Shown one piece after another: positions 8,227 through 16,875 of a DNA stretch of 64,000 nucleotides. The notes below the pieces were generated by a model that saw only the letters and a program-made list of their open reading frames with translations, had not been told where the DNA came from and did no database searches. The translations under genes were made by a program, and so were the position numbers. Each line of letters starts with the position of its first letter. Position 1 is the stretch's first letter. The DNA is from Elusimicrobiota bacterium. GTDB lineage: Bacteria; Elusimicrobiota; Elusimicrobia; UBA1565. Location of the stretch: positions 151,616-215,615 of the forward strand of contig JBAZVI010000009.1 of assembly GCA_041660925.1 (NCBI GenBank), in the 5' to 3' direction.

Positions 8227-9935
8227 GGATCCTCGGCGTCATCCCCGCCCGCGGAGGCTCCAAAGGGATCCCGGGAAAGAACATTAAGCCGCTGTGCGGG
8301 ATCCCCTTGGTCGCCCGCGCACTGCTGGGAGCCCGCGCCGCCGGCTGTCTCGACCGCCTGTGGGTGAGCACCGACGACCCCTCCATCGCCGCGGTCGCGG
8401 AAGCCTATGGTGCGGCCGTCCCCTGGCTCCGGCCTCCGCACCTGGCGGGAGACTCCACCCCCATGGTGGACGTCCTCCTCCACCTGCTCGAGCGTCTCGA
8501 CGCCGATGAAGGCTACCGTCCCGACGCCCTGATGCTGCTCCAACCCACCTCGCCCCTGCGGCAAACGGAGACTCTCGTCCGCGCCGCGTCGCTCCTGGAA
8601 CGGGCGGGTCCCGCCGGGGTGGTCTCGGTCACGCCGGCTCATGCGCACCCTTTGTGGTGCTACTCCATCGACGAAGGCGGCCGCCTGAAGCCCGCCCGGC
8701 CCGGAGACGCACCTCCCGCCTGCCGCCAGGAATTGCCGCCCGCCTATGCCCTTGACGGATCGATCTACCTCATCCGGCGCGAAGACCTGCTCCGCTCGCG
8801 CACGCTGCAGGCCGAAGGGGCGCTCGCCCTGGTGATTCCCCCGGACGAGGCGGTGGACCTCGACGCCCCGTCGGACTGGGCCGTGGCCGAGGCGCTCCTG
8901 CGCGCACGCCAGCACCGGCCTCCGCCGCCGCGCGTCACCGTCATCGCCGAGGCCGGCGTCAACCACAACGGAGACCTCTCCATGGCGCTCCGCCTCGTGG
9001 AAGCCGCCGCCGCAGCCGGAGCCGACGCGGTGAAGTTCCAGACCTTCCGAGCCGACCGCCTGGCGCGCCGCGACGCTCCCAAGGCCCCCTATCAGATGAA
9101 AACGGCCCCGGAGGCCTCCTCCCAGCACGACCTGGTGCGGCGCTTGGAACTCGACGAGAACGCCCATCGCGCGCTGATCGCACGCTGCCGGGAACTGGGC
9201 ATCGACTTCCTCTCGACGCCGTTCGACAGGGAGAGCGTCGACCTCCTCGAGGGGCTCGGCGTCCGCGTCTTCAAACTGGCGTCCGGAGAGCTCACCCACC
9301 GCCGGCTCCTCGAGCATGTCGCCCGGAAGGGCCTCCCCATGATCCTTTCCACCGGCATGAGCACGATGGACGAAGTCGTGCGGGCCGTCGGCTGGATCCG
9401 CGATCTCAGCCGAGCCGATCTGACGCTGCTCCACTGCGTCAGCGATTATCCCGCCCCCCCCGAACAAGCCAACCTCGCCGCGATGGACGCCCTGCGGGAC
9501 GCCTTCGGGCTCCCCGTCGGATTCTCCGACCATACCCCGGGGATCGACGTCGCCATCGCGGCCGCGGCGAGGGGCGCCGCCCTCATCGAGAAGCATCTCA
9601 CCCTGGATCGCGCGCTCCCCGGACCGGACCACCGGGCCTCGCTGGAACCCACGGAGTTCCGGGCCATGGTGGACGGAGTACGACGCGTCACGGCCGCCAT
9701 CGGGTCCGCGATGAAGGTTCCGGCTCCCTGCGAAGAGGCCGTGCGAGGTGCGGCGCGCCGAAGCGTGGTCGCGTCCCGCCCGCTGCCGGCGGGACGCGCC
9801 CTGGAGGAGGAGGACCTCGACTGCAAGCGTCCAGGCACCGGCATCCCCGCCTTCCGGACGTCGGAGCTCGTGGGCCGCCGCCTGAAGCGTCCTCTAGACA
9901 AGGATGATTTCCTCCGCTGGGAGGACCTCGCATGA
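8223..9935 (+). CDS. legF-legI: fused CMP-nonulosonate cytidylyltransferase / nonulosonate synthase (LegF-LegI)
   Basis: A 570-residue two-domain protein. Residues 1-230 are a NeuA/LegF cytidylyltransferase with IPARGGSKGIPGKN (7-20), LQPTSPLR (106-113) and the metal-site DLDAPSDW (212-219). A short proline linker (HRPPPP, 231-236) leads into a full NeuB/LegI synthase: VIAEAGVNHNGD (240-251), KFQ (271-273), STPFD (331-335), KLASGE (351-356), a GFSDHTPG segment and a C-terminal SAF domain. Both halves keep their key residues, so one chain should make and then activate the nonulosonate. The start is the ATG in the 4-bp overlap with pseA. The synthase half resembles N,N'-diacetyllegionaminate synthase more than PseI, and legG follows. 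Confidence 0.9.
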   Translation: MRILGVIPARGGSKGIPGKNIKPLCGIPLVARALLGARAAGCLDRLWVSTDDPSIAAVAEAYGAAVPWLRPPHLAGDSTPMVDVLLHLLERLDADEGYRPDALMLLQPTSPLRQTETLVRAASLLERAGPAGVVSVTPAHAHPLWCYSIDEGGRLKPARPGDAPPACRQELPPAYALDGSIYLIRREDLLRSRTLQAEGALALVIPPDEAVDLDAPSDWAVAEALLRARQHRPPPPRVTVIAEAGVNHNGDLSMALRLVEAAAAAGADAVKFQTFRADRLARRDAPKAPYQMKTAPEASSQHDLVRRLELDENAHRALIARCRELGIDFLSTPFDRESVDLLEGLGVRVFKLASGELTHRRLLEHVARKGLPMILSTGMSTMDEVVRAVGWIRDLSRADLTLLHCVSDYPAPPEQANLAAMDALRDAFGLPVGFSDHTPGIDVAIAAAARGAALIEKHLTLDRALPGPDHRASLEPTEFRAMVDGVRRVTAAIGSAMKVPAPCEEAVRGAARRSVVASRPLPAGRALEEEDLDCKRPGTGIPAFRTSELVGRRLKRPLDKDDFLRWEDLA

Positions 9936-11119
9936 AGCGGCGTAAGATCGCCGTCGTGACCACTTCGAGGGCCGATTACGGACTCCTCTATTGGATCCTG
10001 CGCGGGATCCAGAGGGACCGAGCCCTCGACCTCCGTCTCATCGTCACCGGCTCGCACCTGTGCCGCAGGTTCGGCCATACCGTGACCGGCGTCCTCCGCG
10101 ACGGCTTCCCCGTCGCCGCCCGCGTGAGGACTCTCTCCGACTCGGACCCCGACACTGATGCCGCGGTCATCCGCGCCATCGCGCGCGGGGTGGCGGGGTT
10201 CGGCTCGGCGCTTGAGCGCCTATCCCCCGATCTCCTGCTGCTCCTGGGAGACCGCTATGAACTTCTCGCCGCGGCGGCGGCCGCCGCGGCGGCGCGCATC
10301 CCCATCGTTCATCTGCATGGCGGCGAATCCACCGAGGGCGTCATGGATGAGCAGGTCCGCCATGCCGTGACCAAACTCGCTCATCTTCATTGCGCCGCGG
10401 CGGCGCCCTATCGGAGAAGGATCATCCAGATGGGAGAAGCGCCGTCCAACGTCCTACTCACAGGCGCCCCGGGACTGGAGTACATCGCCCGCCTAGTCCC
10501 GACACCTCTCGGGGAGCTCGAACGCCTGGTCGGTCTGCGCCTGGACGGACCCTTCGTGGTCCTCACGCAACACCCCCTCCCCTGCCGTACGGGACGGGAG
10601 ACGCTCGAGCTCGATGAAGTCCTCTCCGCCGTGCGCTCGCTCCGGATCCCTGTCGTCATGACCTACGCCAACGCGGACCGCGGCGGACGGAGGATCAACG
10701 CCCGGATCGCCGCATTCGCGCGCGCGCACCCGGACTTCGCAGCCGCCGTCCCATCCCTCGGGCAGCAGGCCTATCTCAGCCTGCTGCGCCGCGCCGCGGC
10801 CATCGTGGGGAACTCCTCGAGCGGGGTCCACGAAGCGCCCACCCTGCGCGTGCCCACGATCAACGTGGGCGAGCGCCAGGCGGGACGACTCCGGGCTCCT
10901 TCCATCATCGATTGCCCCCCCGAAAGAGTGCGCGTCGTCGCCGCCCTGCGGCGCGCCCTCTCCTCCGCGTTCCGGCGCGAACGGTGCACCGGAAGAAGCC
11001 CCTATCTCGGCGGCCGCGTATCGGAACGCGTACTGCGGATCCTGCGCACGGTGCCTCTCGGCGACGCCCTTCTGCGCAAGAAATTCCACGATCTCCCCTG
11101 CGGCAAGGAGCATCCATGA
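9932..11119 (+). CDS. legG: hydrolysing UDP-sugar 2-epimerase (LegG/NeuC)
   Basis: A 395-residue GT-B-fold hydrolysing 2-epimerase. VVTTSRADYGLLYWIL at the N-terminus, LLLLGDRYE (the Asp-Arg-Glu segment), VHLHGGESTEG and VGNSSSGVHEAP are the NeuC-family signature stretches. In the legionaminate pathway LegG converts UDP-N,N'-diacetylbacillosamine to the free manno-configured sugar that LegI condenses with PEP. It directly follows the fused LegF-LegI (ATGA overlap) and precedes the NeuD-type acyltransferase. UDP- versus GDP-linked substrate cannot be decided from sequence; the PtmE-like gene nearby would favour a GDP route as in Campylobacter. Confidence 0.88.
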   Translation: MKRRKIAVVTTSRADYGLLYWILRGIQRDRALDLRLIVTGSHLCRRFGHTVTGVLRDGFPVAARVRTLSDSDPDTDAAVIRAIARGVAGFGSALERLSPDLLLLLGDRYELLAAAAAAAAARIPIVHLHGGESTEGVMDEQVRHAVTKLAHLHCAAAAPYRRRIIQMGEAPSNVLLTGAPGLEYIARLVPTPLGELERLVGLRLDGPFVVLTQHPLPCRTGRETLELDEVLSAVRSLRIPVVMTYANADRGGRRINARIAAFARAHPDFAAAVPSLGQQAYLSLLRRAAAIVGNSSSGVHEAPTLRVPTINVGERQAGRLRAPSIIDCPPERVRVVAALRRALSSAFRRERCTGRSPYLGGRVSERVLRILRTVPLGDALLRKKFHDLPCGKEHP

Positions 11120-11760
11120 GCATCGTCATCATCGGGGCCGGCGGACACGGACGCGTCCTCCTCGAGGCCCTGCGCGGCGGGCGCGCACGCGGCCTCCTGG
11201 GCTTCACGGACGCCGATCCCTCCCTGCACGGACGGCTCATCGACTCCCTGCCGGTGCTCGGATCGGATGCGGCCATCGACGCGCTCCCCCGCAGGCGCAC
11301 CTCCCTCGTCAACGGGCTCGGGGTCGCCCAGGGGCTCGCCCTGCGCCGACGCGTTTTCCTCGAGCTCCGCAAACGCGGCTTCCGCTTCCCGCCTGTGTCC
11401 GCCCCTTCCGCCTGCGTGGCGCGCACCGCCGAGCTCGGGGAAGGCTCCCAAATCCTGACCCGTGCGGTGGTGCATCCCGGCGCCCGGATAGGAGACAACG
11501 CCGTCGTGAACACCGGCGCCGTCATCGAGCATGACGTCTCCATCGGCGACCACGCCTTCATCGCCCCGGGCGCCGTGCTCTGCGGAGGCGTCGTCGTGGG
11601 GGAAGGATCCTTCGTCGGCGCCGGCGCCGTCGTCTGCCCGGGCGTCGTCATCGGCGCCGGGGCGCGAATCGGGGCCGGAGGGGTGCTGCTGCGGGACGCC
11701 GCCCCCGGCCGGACGATGATAGGAGTCCCGGCCCGCGAGGTCCGAAAATGCCGGACATGA
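11116..11760 (+). CDS. NeuD/PglD-type sugar O/N-acyltransferase
   Basis: A 214-residue acyltransferase. It opens with a short Rossmann part (IVIIGAGGHGRVLLEAL) and continues into left-handed beta-helix hexapeptide repeats (roughly residues 95-195, with GDNAVVNTGAVIEHDVSIGDH). The Asn-Thr-Gly-Ala then Glu-His-Asp order matches PglD/NeuD enzymes, where the His is catalytic. In the legionaminate route such an enzyme (LegH) acetylates the 4-amino group formed by LegC. The ATG is chosen in the 4-bp overlap with legG; the open frame upstream runs through legG coding sequence. It overlaps the PtmE-like gene by 13 bp. Confidence 0.87.
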   Translation: MSIVIIGAGGHGRVLLEALRGGRARGLLGFTDADPSLHGRLIDSLPVLGSDAAIDALPRRRTSLVNGLGVAQGLALRRRVFLELRKRGFRFPPVSAPSACVARTAELGEGSQILTRAVVHPGARIGDNAVVNTGAVIEHDVSIGDHAFIAPGAVLCGGVVVGEGSFVGAGAVVCPGVVIGAGARIGAGGVLLRDAAPGRTMIGVPAREVRKCRT

Positions 11761-12818
11761 TCCGCCGCTATCCCGACATCCTCCTCCCTCCGACCGCCCC
11801 GCTGCGGCAGGCCATGGAGAGCATCACCCGCACGCAGGTCGGCATCGCGCTCATCGTCGATGACGGCCGCCGGCTGCTGGGGATCGTCGTCGACAGCGAC
11901 ATCCGCCGCGCCCTCCTGCGCGGAGAGACGATGGACGCACCCGCGGACCGCTTCATGAACCCCCGTCCGTTCACGCTGAGCGTCGGGACGCCCGAAGCGG
12001 AGATCGCGGCCGCCTTCCGCCGTCACCCTCGCGCCTATATCCCCATCGTCGACGACCGCTCGCGGCTCGTCGAACTCGCCGCGATGACCGACTACATGTC
12101 CGTGCCGACAGCGCATCCGCAGTGGGTGGTGATCATGGCGGGAGGTCAGGGCACGCGGCTGCGCCCCCTGACTTCCACGACCCCGAAGCCTATGATGCGC
12201 ATCGGGGACAAGCCCCTGCTCGAGCTGCTCATCTCGCGACTCATCTCCTCGGGGTTCACACGCTTCATCCTGTCCGTGAACTATCTCGCGGATCAGATCA
12301 GGGGACATTTCGGAGACGGATCCTCCCTCGGAGCGCAGATCGAATACATCGACGAGCCCCGCGAGCTGGGGACTGCCGGCGCGTTGAGCCTGATCGCACG
12401 CGAATTCGAAAGTCCATTTCTCGTGATGAACGGAGACCTCCTAACCAAGGTCAACTTCGAGGCTCTTCTCGAGTATCACCGCAACGACGGCAACCTGGCC
12501 ACCATCTGCCTGCGCGAATACGACTTTCAGGTCCCCTACGGCGTCGTCACCGTCAAGGACCACAAGCTCTCGTCCATCATCGAGAAGCCCGTGCATCGCT
12601 TCTTCGTCAACGCCGGCATCTACGTCTTCGAGCCCTCGCTGATCCGGCGTCTGGAGCGCGGCGCGCCGCGGGACATGCCCGATTTCCTCGAATCGATCCG
12701 CACCGCGGAGCCGGGCCGCGTAGGTTGCTTCCCCATCCAGGAATATTGGCTGGATATCGGAAAGATGGAAGACTACCAGCGCGCGCAGCAGGAATACGAC
12801 CAGGAGTTCCTGACCTGA
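11748..12818 (+). CDS. ptmE: CBS-domain sugar-1-phosphate nucleotidyltransferase (PtmE-like)
   Basis: A 356-residue protein with a tandem CBS pair (about residues 1-122) and a nucleotidyltransferase (about 126-356). The catalytic loop is MAGGQGTRLRPLTSTTPKPM (130-149). Later parts include an MNGD metal motif, IEKPVHRFFVNAGIYVF and YWLDIGKMEDY. Campylobacter PtmE, the GlcN-1-P guanylyltransferase that starts the GDP-linked legionaminate pathway, has the same CBS-plus-transferase build, and this gene sits between legG/legH-like genes and legC. The CBS pair suggests control by an adenosyl or other nucleotide ligand. GDP specificity is inferred from the family and not visible in the sequence. Confidence 0.85.
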   Translation: MPDMIRRYPDILLPPTAPLRQAMESITRTQVGIALIVDDGRRLLGIVVDSDIRRALLRGETMDAPADRFMNPRPFTLSVGTPEAEIAAAFRRHPRAYIPIVDDRSRLVELAAMTDYMSVPTAHPQWVVIMAGGQGTRLRPLTSTTPKPMMRIGDKPLLELLISRLISSGFTRFILSVNYLADQIRGHFGDGSSLGAQIEYIDEPRELGTAGALSLIAREFESPFLVMNGDLLTKVNFEALLEYHRNDGNLATICLREYDFQVPYGVVTVKDHKLSSIIEKPVHRFFVNAGIYVFEPSLIRRLERGAPRDMPDFLESIRTAEPGRVGCFPIQEYWLDIGKMEDYQRAQQEYDQEFLT

Positions 12819-12821
12819 CTT

Positions 12822-13982
12822 ATGAAAACGATCCCCCGCGTCCCCCTCCACGAACCCTCCTTCGCCGGCCGGGAATGGGACTACCTGAAGGAATGCCTGG
12901 ACACCGGGTGGGTCTCCTCCGGCGGCCCATTCATCACCCGATTCGAGGACGCCCTCGCCTCCCGCCTGGGAGTCTCCCATGCCGTCGCAGTCGTCAACGG
13001 GACTGCGGCACTGCATCTGGGATTGATCGTCCTGGACGTCGCCGCGGGCGACGAGGTCCTCGTTCCTTCGCTCACCTTCATCGCAACGGCCAACAGCGTG
13101 GCCTACGTCGGAGCCGTACCGCGCTTCGTCGACTCCGAGTCCTCGACGCTGGGGATGGACCCGGATGCGTTGCGGGACTGGCTGGAAAGGCACGCCGAAC
13201 TCATGCCGGGGGGTGCCTGCCGCAACCGTGAGACTGGCCGCCGCATCGCGGCCTGCGTCCCCATGCATGTCTTCGGTCACCCGGTACGCATGGAGCTCCT
13301 GCTGGAGCTCTGCGGCCGCTACGGTATCGCGGTGATGGAGGACGCCGCCGAGTCGCTGGGCTCTACGCGGAACGGCCGCGCCATGGGCGCTTTCGGGCGT
13401 CTCTCCGCACTCAGCTTCAACGGCAACAAGATCATCACGACCGGCGGCGGCGGCATGGTCGTGACGAACGACGATGCCCTCGCCGCACGCGTCCGCCATC
13501 TTTCGACACAGGCGAAGAAGGACCCGGCGACCTACCTCCACGACGAGGTCGGTTACAACTACCGCCTGACCAACCTGAGCGCAGCGCTCGGGCTGGCCCA
13601 ACTCGAGAGGCTCGACGACGCCCTCGCCCGCAAGCGCCGCATCGCCGAAGGCTATCGCAAGGGTCTTGCGGGGATCCCCGGCGTCTCCCTCATCTGGGAG
13701 CCCGAAGGCTGCCGCAGCAACTTCTGGCTCAACACCGTGCGCGCGGCGACGCCGGAACTCGCCGCACGACTCCGCGCCACCCTCGACCGAGAGGGTATCG
13801 AGACGCGTCCGCCCTGGACGCCCTGCCACCTGCAGCCGGTGTTCCGTTCCGAGTCGGCGGGCTCTTGCCCCCGGGCCGAGGCCCTCTGGCGGGAATGCTT
13901 CAACATCCCCTCCAGCGCCCACCTCCCCGATGAAGACGTCGAGCGGACCTGCCGCGCGATCCGGAAGGAAGCCTGCGCGTGA
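12822..13982 (+). CDS. legC: LegC-type sugar aminotransferase
   Basis: A 386-residue PLP-dependent DegT/DnrJ/EryC1/StrS aminotransferase. The N-terminal VPLHEPSFAGREWDYLKECL followed by DTGWVSS is the signature of LegC enzymes, which aminate C4 of a UDP- or GDP-4-keto-6-deoxy-N-acetylhexosamine. EDAAESLG (173-180) and the PLP-binding Lys203 in LSFNGNKIITTGGGGM are intact. It starts 3 bp after the PtmE-like gene and overlaps the next gene by 4 bp. Its substrate would come from the LegB dehydratase encoded at 29962, about 16 kb away. Confidence 0.9.
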   Translation: MKTIPRVPLHEPSFAGREWDYLKECLDTGWVSSGGPFITRFEDALASRLGVSHAVAVVNGTAALHLGLIVLDVAAGDEVLVPSLTFIATANSVAYVGAVPRFVDSESSTLGMDPDALRDWLERHAELMPGGACRNRETGRRIAACVPMHVFGHPVRMELLLELCGRYGIAVMEDAAESLGSTRNGRAMGAFGRLSALSFNGNKIITTGGGGMVVTNDDALAARVRHLSTQAKKDPATYLHDEVGYNYRLTNLSAALGLAQLERLDDALARKRRIAEGYRKGLAGIPGVSLIWEPEGCRSNFWLNTVRAATPELAARLRATLDREGIETRPPWTPCHLQPVFRSESAGSCPRAEALWRECFNIPSSAHLPDEDVERTCRAIRKEACA

Positions 13983-15418
13983 AGCCGCCGCCGTTCATCG
14001 CCGATGCGGAGGGATTCGCAGCCGCGCAGCGCCGCAGCATCCTGTTCAGGACCCTCGGATGGTTCATGGGGGCGGAAGGCGTCGAGCTGGACCAACTCAT
14101 CAAGAAGATCTTCTGCGTCGCGCTCCCCGAGAACACCTACGACGCCCCGGAGCCCCCGCTCATCACGCTCTTCGGCCTGCCCCTTCTGCCGTTGCGTCTG
14201 CTGTGCAAGACCTGGCGATGGCGAGCCGAGGCCGCGGCGGATTCCCAGATGGAGATCCTCACCGCCGGGCATTTCGACCGGTTCTTTTCCGCCTTGTACC
14301 GCACCCTCCCCGGGACGAAGCGGCTGTCTCCGCGAGACGATTCACCCCCCCCGCCCGGCGAACGCTCGACTCTTCCGACGACCGCCGTCGCCGCGCCGGG
14401 GGACATCGCCCGACTCTTTCTCCTGGCCCCGCTCTGGAGCGTCCTCCTGCTTCCCTTCATCCCGCGCCGCGGCCTGCGGCTCATCAAGGCGTTCCGCCAG
14501 GCGGTCTCCATCCACGCGGCGGCCAGCGGCCATTTCGCCCGCTATCCCTGCAGCCGTTTCATCACTCCGATGGACGACCTCAATCATCCGGCCCGTTGGC
14601 TCGCCTTCCGTCGACGGGGAGGCCGCTCCTGGGTCGTGATCCAGAACGGAGACAGGAACCTCCATCCCCTGTTCGCGTTCGGACGCGCCGACGTCTATTG
14701 CGTCTTCGGGACCGCATACGCCGAGATCCTCTCTGTGATCGGGACCCGCGCAGACGCCTTCCCATGCGTGGGGGCGTTTTATCTCAACGAACGCCATTCT
14801 CTGCTCCAAGGCCTTCTCGCCGAACGTCCGATCCCGCGCTGGGACGTGCTCTTCATCGACCAGGGGGTCTTCCCGCACAACGGGCTCTGCGCGGACTCCG
14901 GGAGGGCGCTGCTGCGGCTGCTCGCGCACGTCGGCGAATTCGCGCGGAGACATCCCGAGCGAAAAGTCGCCGTCCAGCTGCGCCCTTACGCTGCCGACGA
15001 CCCGCGCAGGAGCGCGGTCCTGGATGCAGTCGCAAAGGTTTGCCCGACGACGGTGGAGGTCCTCGAGAACGACGGCCACGGCTCCTCCTACAGGAACGTC
15101 CTCTCCGCGCGTCTTGCCGTCACGTTCGAATCCTCCCTCGGATTCGAGGCCATGGCTCTGGGATGCAAGACTCTCTTCGTGAACTACTCCGGTGATCCCG
15201 CCGAGACCCTCTGTCCTGACGCCCGTTTCCAACTCACCGGCTCGGGAGGCGACTTCGGCGTGTTCGAACGGCGCGTCCTCTCGCTGCTCGAAATGCAGCT
15301 CGACGAGATCCCCGCAGCCGCGCGCGCCCGCCACAGCGCCATCGACGGCCGGACGATGGAGCGCATCGCACGGGTCCTCGGGACCGACCTTCCCGTCTCC
15401 CGCTCTCCGGGCGCCTGA
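13979..15418 (+). CDS. putative GT-B-like surface-glycan transferase
   Basis: A 479-residue protein with no clear family match that I recognise. It is soluble apart from one hydrophobic stretch (FLLAPLWSVLLLPFIP, about residue 145-160). The C-terminal half looks like a GT-B/capsule-synthesis fold: WVVIQNGDRN, VLFIDQGVFPHNGL, then VTFESSLGFEAMALGCKTLF (a donor-binding-like Ser/Glu loop) and NYSGD. The position at the end of the legionaminate operon (GTG start in a 4-bp overlap with legC) makes it a candidate nonulosonate transferase, which is inference. Its fold resembles the proteins at 19586 and 23175, but I cannot show homology by eye. Confidence 0.6.
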   Translation: MKPPPFIADAEGFAAAQRRSILFRTLGWFMGAEGVELDQLIKKIFCVALPENTYDAPEPPLITLFGLPLLPLRLLCKTWRWRAEAAADSQMEILTAGHFDRFFSALYRTLPGTKRLSPRDDSPPPPGERSTLPTTAVAAPGDIARLFLLAPLWSVLLLPFIPRRGLRLIKAFRQAVSIHAAASGHFARYPCSRFITPMDDLNHPARWLAFRRRGGRSWVVIQNGDRNLHPLFAFGRADVYCVFGTAYAEILSVIGTRADAFPCVGAFYLNERHSLLQGLLAERPIPRWDVLFIDQGVFPHNGLCADSGRALLRLLAHVGEFARRHPERKVAVQLRPYAADDPRRSAVLDAVAKVCPTTVEVLENDGHGSSYRNVLSARLAVTFESSLGFEAMALGCKTLFVNYSGDPAETLCPDARFQLTGSGGDFGVFERRVLSLLEMQLDEIPAAARARHSAIDGRTMERIARVLGTDLPVSRSPGA

Positions 15419-15430
15419 TTATCTCTCGCG

Positions 15431-15459
15431 TTGAACCGGGGGGGGGCATTTCCTATAAT
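15431..15459 (+). promoter_or_regulatory. sigma-70-type promoter upstream of the GT2/NeuA-like gene
   Basis: TTGAAC (15431-15436) and TATAAT (15454-15459) are separated by exactly 17 bp. This is the best-formed promoter in the window. It faces the gene starting 51 bp further downstream and lies in the first real gap after the 15-kb upstream operon. The spacer contains a run of nine G residues. The -10 box is overlapped by a palindrome described separately. Confidence 0.8.
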
Positions 15460-15476
15460 GTTCATTAAATGAACAT
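15458..15476. promoter_or_regulatory. 19-bp palindromic operator (EPS regulator site 1)
   Basis: ATGTTCATTAAATGAACAT is a perfect palindrome (9-bp arms, one central base). It starts at base 5 of the -10 hexamer and covers the expected transcription start, the classical position for a repressor. The core ATGTTCA-N5-TGAACAT recurs at the same offset from the -10 box of the MarR-type regulator gene (40107-40125), so both are probably bound by that regulator. Confidence 0.72.
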
Positions 15477-15509
15477 ACTCCAGAAACCGCTCCCTGAGAC
15501 GCTGGCGCG

Positions 15510-16865
15510 ATGCCCCTAGTCTCCGTCGTCATCCGGGCCAAGAACGAGGAGCGCTGGGTCGGCCGCTGCCTGCGCATGGTCTTCCGGCAGGACTTCAAGG
15601 ACTTCGAGGTCGTCTTCGTCGACAACGAGAGCACCGACCACACCCTCGCCATCGCCTCGAAGTTCCCGGTCAAGACGGTCTCCCTCTCGGAGTTCCTCCC
15701 CGGCAAGGCCATCAACGCCGGGATCCGGGCCTCCCGCGGGGAGTTCATCGCCTGCCTCTCCGCCCACTGCATCCCCCACGACAAACACTGGCTCTCCCGC
15801 CTGCACGCGAACTTCGCCGACCCCGCCATCGCCGGGGTCTACGGCCGCCAGCTCCCCATGAGCTACAGCTCGGACCTCGACAAGCGCGACCTCATCAACA
15901 CCTTCGGCCTCGACCACCGCATCCAGGTCAAGGACAGCTTCTTCCACAACGCGAACAGCATGTTCCGCCGCTCGGTCTGGGAGCGGATACCCTTCGACGA
16001 GGCGGCCACCAACATCGAGGACCGCATCTGGGGCAAGGCCGTCGTCGCGGCCGGCCTGCGCCTGGCCTACGAGCCGGAGGCCGCCGTCTATCACCACCAC
16101 GGCATCCACCAGGGAGGCGACGAGGAGCGCGCACGCAACGTCGTCCGCATCTTGGAATCCCTCACGCCCGAGGACGAGCGCCCCTCCCGCTCGGAGGCCC
16201 ACAAGCTCGACATCCTCGCCATCCTGCCCGTGCTCGGCCCCCTCCCCGTCGTGGCCGGCCAGGACCTCCTGGAGCGCTGCATCCGGCAGGTGCGCGCCTG
16301 CGGGCTCGTCGGCGACGTCGCCGTCATCGCAGAGGACGCCTCGGCGCTGGACACCGCGCGCCGCGCGGGTGCGCGTCCGCTCCCCCGGCCCGCGCCGCTC
16401 GGCCAGACCGACGTGGGCGCGGAGCAGGTCCTGCAGTACGCGCTCGCGCAGTGCGAGACCGGTGAACGCCACTACGACGCGGTCCTTTACGTCAACTGTC
16501 TCCATCCCTTCCGCCCCGAAGGCTTCTTCGACGACCTCCTCGGAAAGTTCTCCCACTCCGACTTCGACAGCGTAGTCCCGACCATGAAGGACTATGTGGC
16601 CGCCTGGAGCGACTCCGGCGGCCGGATCGTGCGCAGCGACGCGGGATTCCAGCCGCACGGGACCAAGAAGCCGTTCCAGCGGGGCCTCGTCGGACTGGGG
16701 ACGGTCTCCCGCAGCGAGTTCATCCGCCGCGGGCAGCTCCTCGGGGAGGCGGTCGCCCTGGTGCCGCTCGAGGACAAGCTCTGCTCCATGCGGGCCAACG
16801 ACCCCTTCGACCGCGCCGTCATCAAGATCGCCCTCGAACAGGGCTCTTCCCTATTCCGCACTTGA
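15510..16865 (+). CDS. GT2 glycosyltransferase fused to degenerate NeuA-like domain
   Basis: A 451-residue two-part protein. Residues 1-215 are a GT-A family 2 transferase (VSVVIRAKNEERWVGRCL, VDNESTDHT, a CLSAHC motif at the DxD position as in rhamnosyltransferase-like GT2s, and NIEDRIWGK at 168-176). Residues about 232-451 look like a cytidylyltransferase of the NeuA family (DAVLYVNCLHPFRPEGFFDD, FDSVVPTMKDY), but the essential ARGGSK-x2-P-x-KN loop is replaced by AILPVLGPLPVVAG, so CTP transfer is doubtful. A CMP-sugar-binding or regulatory role is possible. It begins an operon with its own promoter and operator and is followed 10 bp later by a NeuB gene. Confidence 0.78.
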   Translation: MPLVSVVIRAKNEERWVGRCLRMVFRQDFKDFEVVFVDNESTDHTLAIASKFPVKTVSLSEFLPGKAINAGIRASRGEFIACLSAHCIPHDKHWLSRLHANFADPAIAGVYGRQLPMSYSSDLDKRDLINTFGLDHRIQVKDSFFHNANSMFRRSVWERIPFDEAATNIEDRIWGKAVVAAGLRLAYEPEAAVYHHHGIHQGGDEERARNVVRILESLTPEDERPSRSEAHKLDILAILPVLGPLPVVAGQDLLERCIRQVRACGLVGDVAVIAEDASALDTARRAGARPLPRPAPLGQTDVGAEQVLQYALAQCETGERHYDAVLYVNCLHPFRPEGFFDDLLGKFSHSDFDSVVPTMKDYVAAWSDSGGRIVRSDAGFQPHGTKKPFQRGLVGLGTVSRSEFIRRGQLLGEAVALVPLEDKLCSMRANDPFDRAVIKIALEQGSSLFRT

Positions 16866-16875
16866 GGACAGACCC

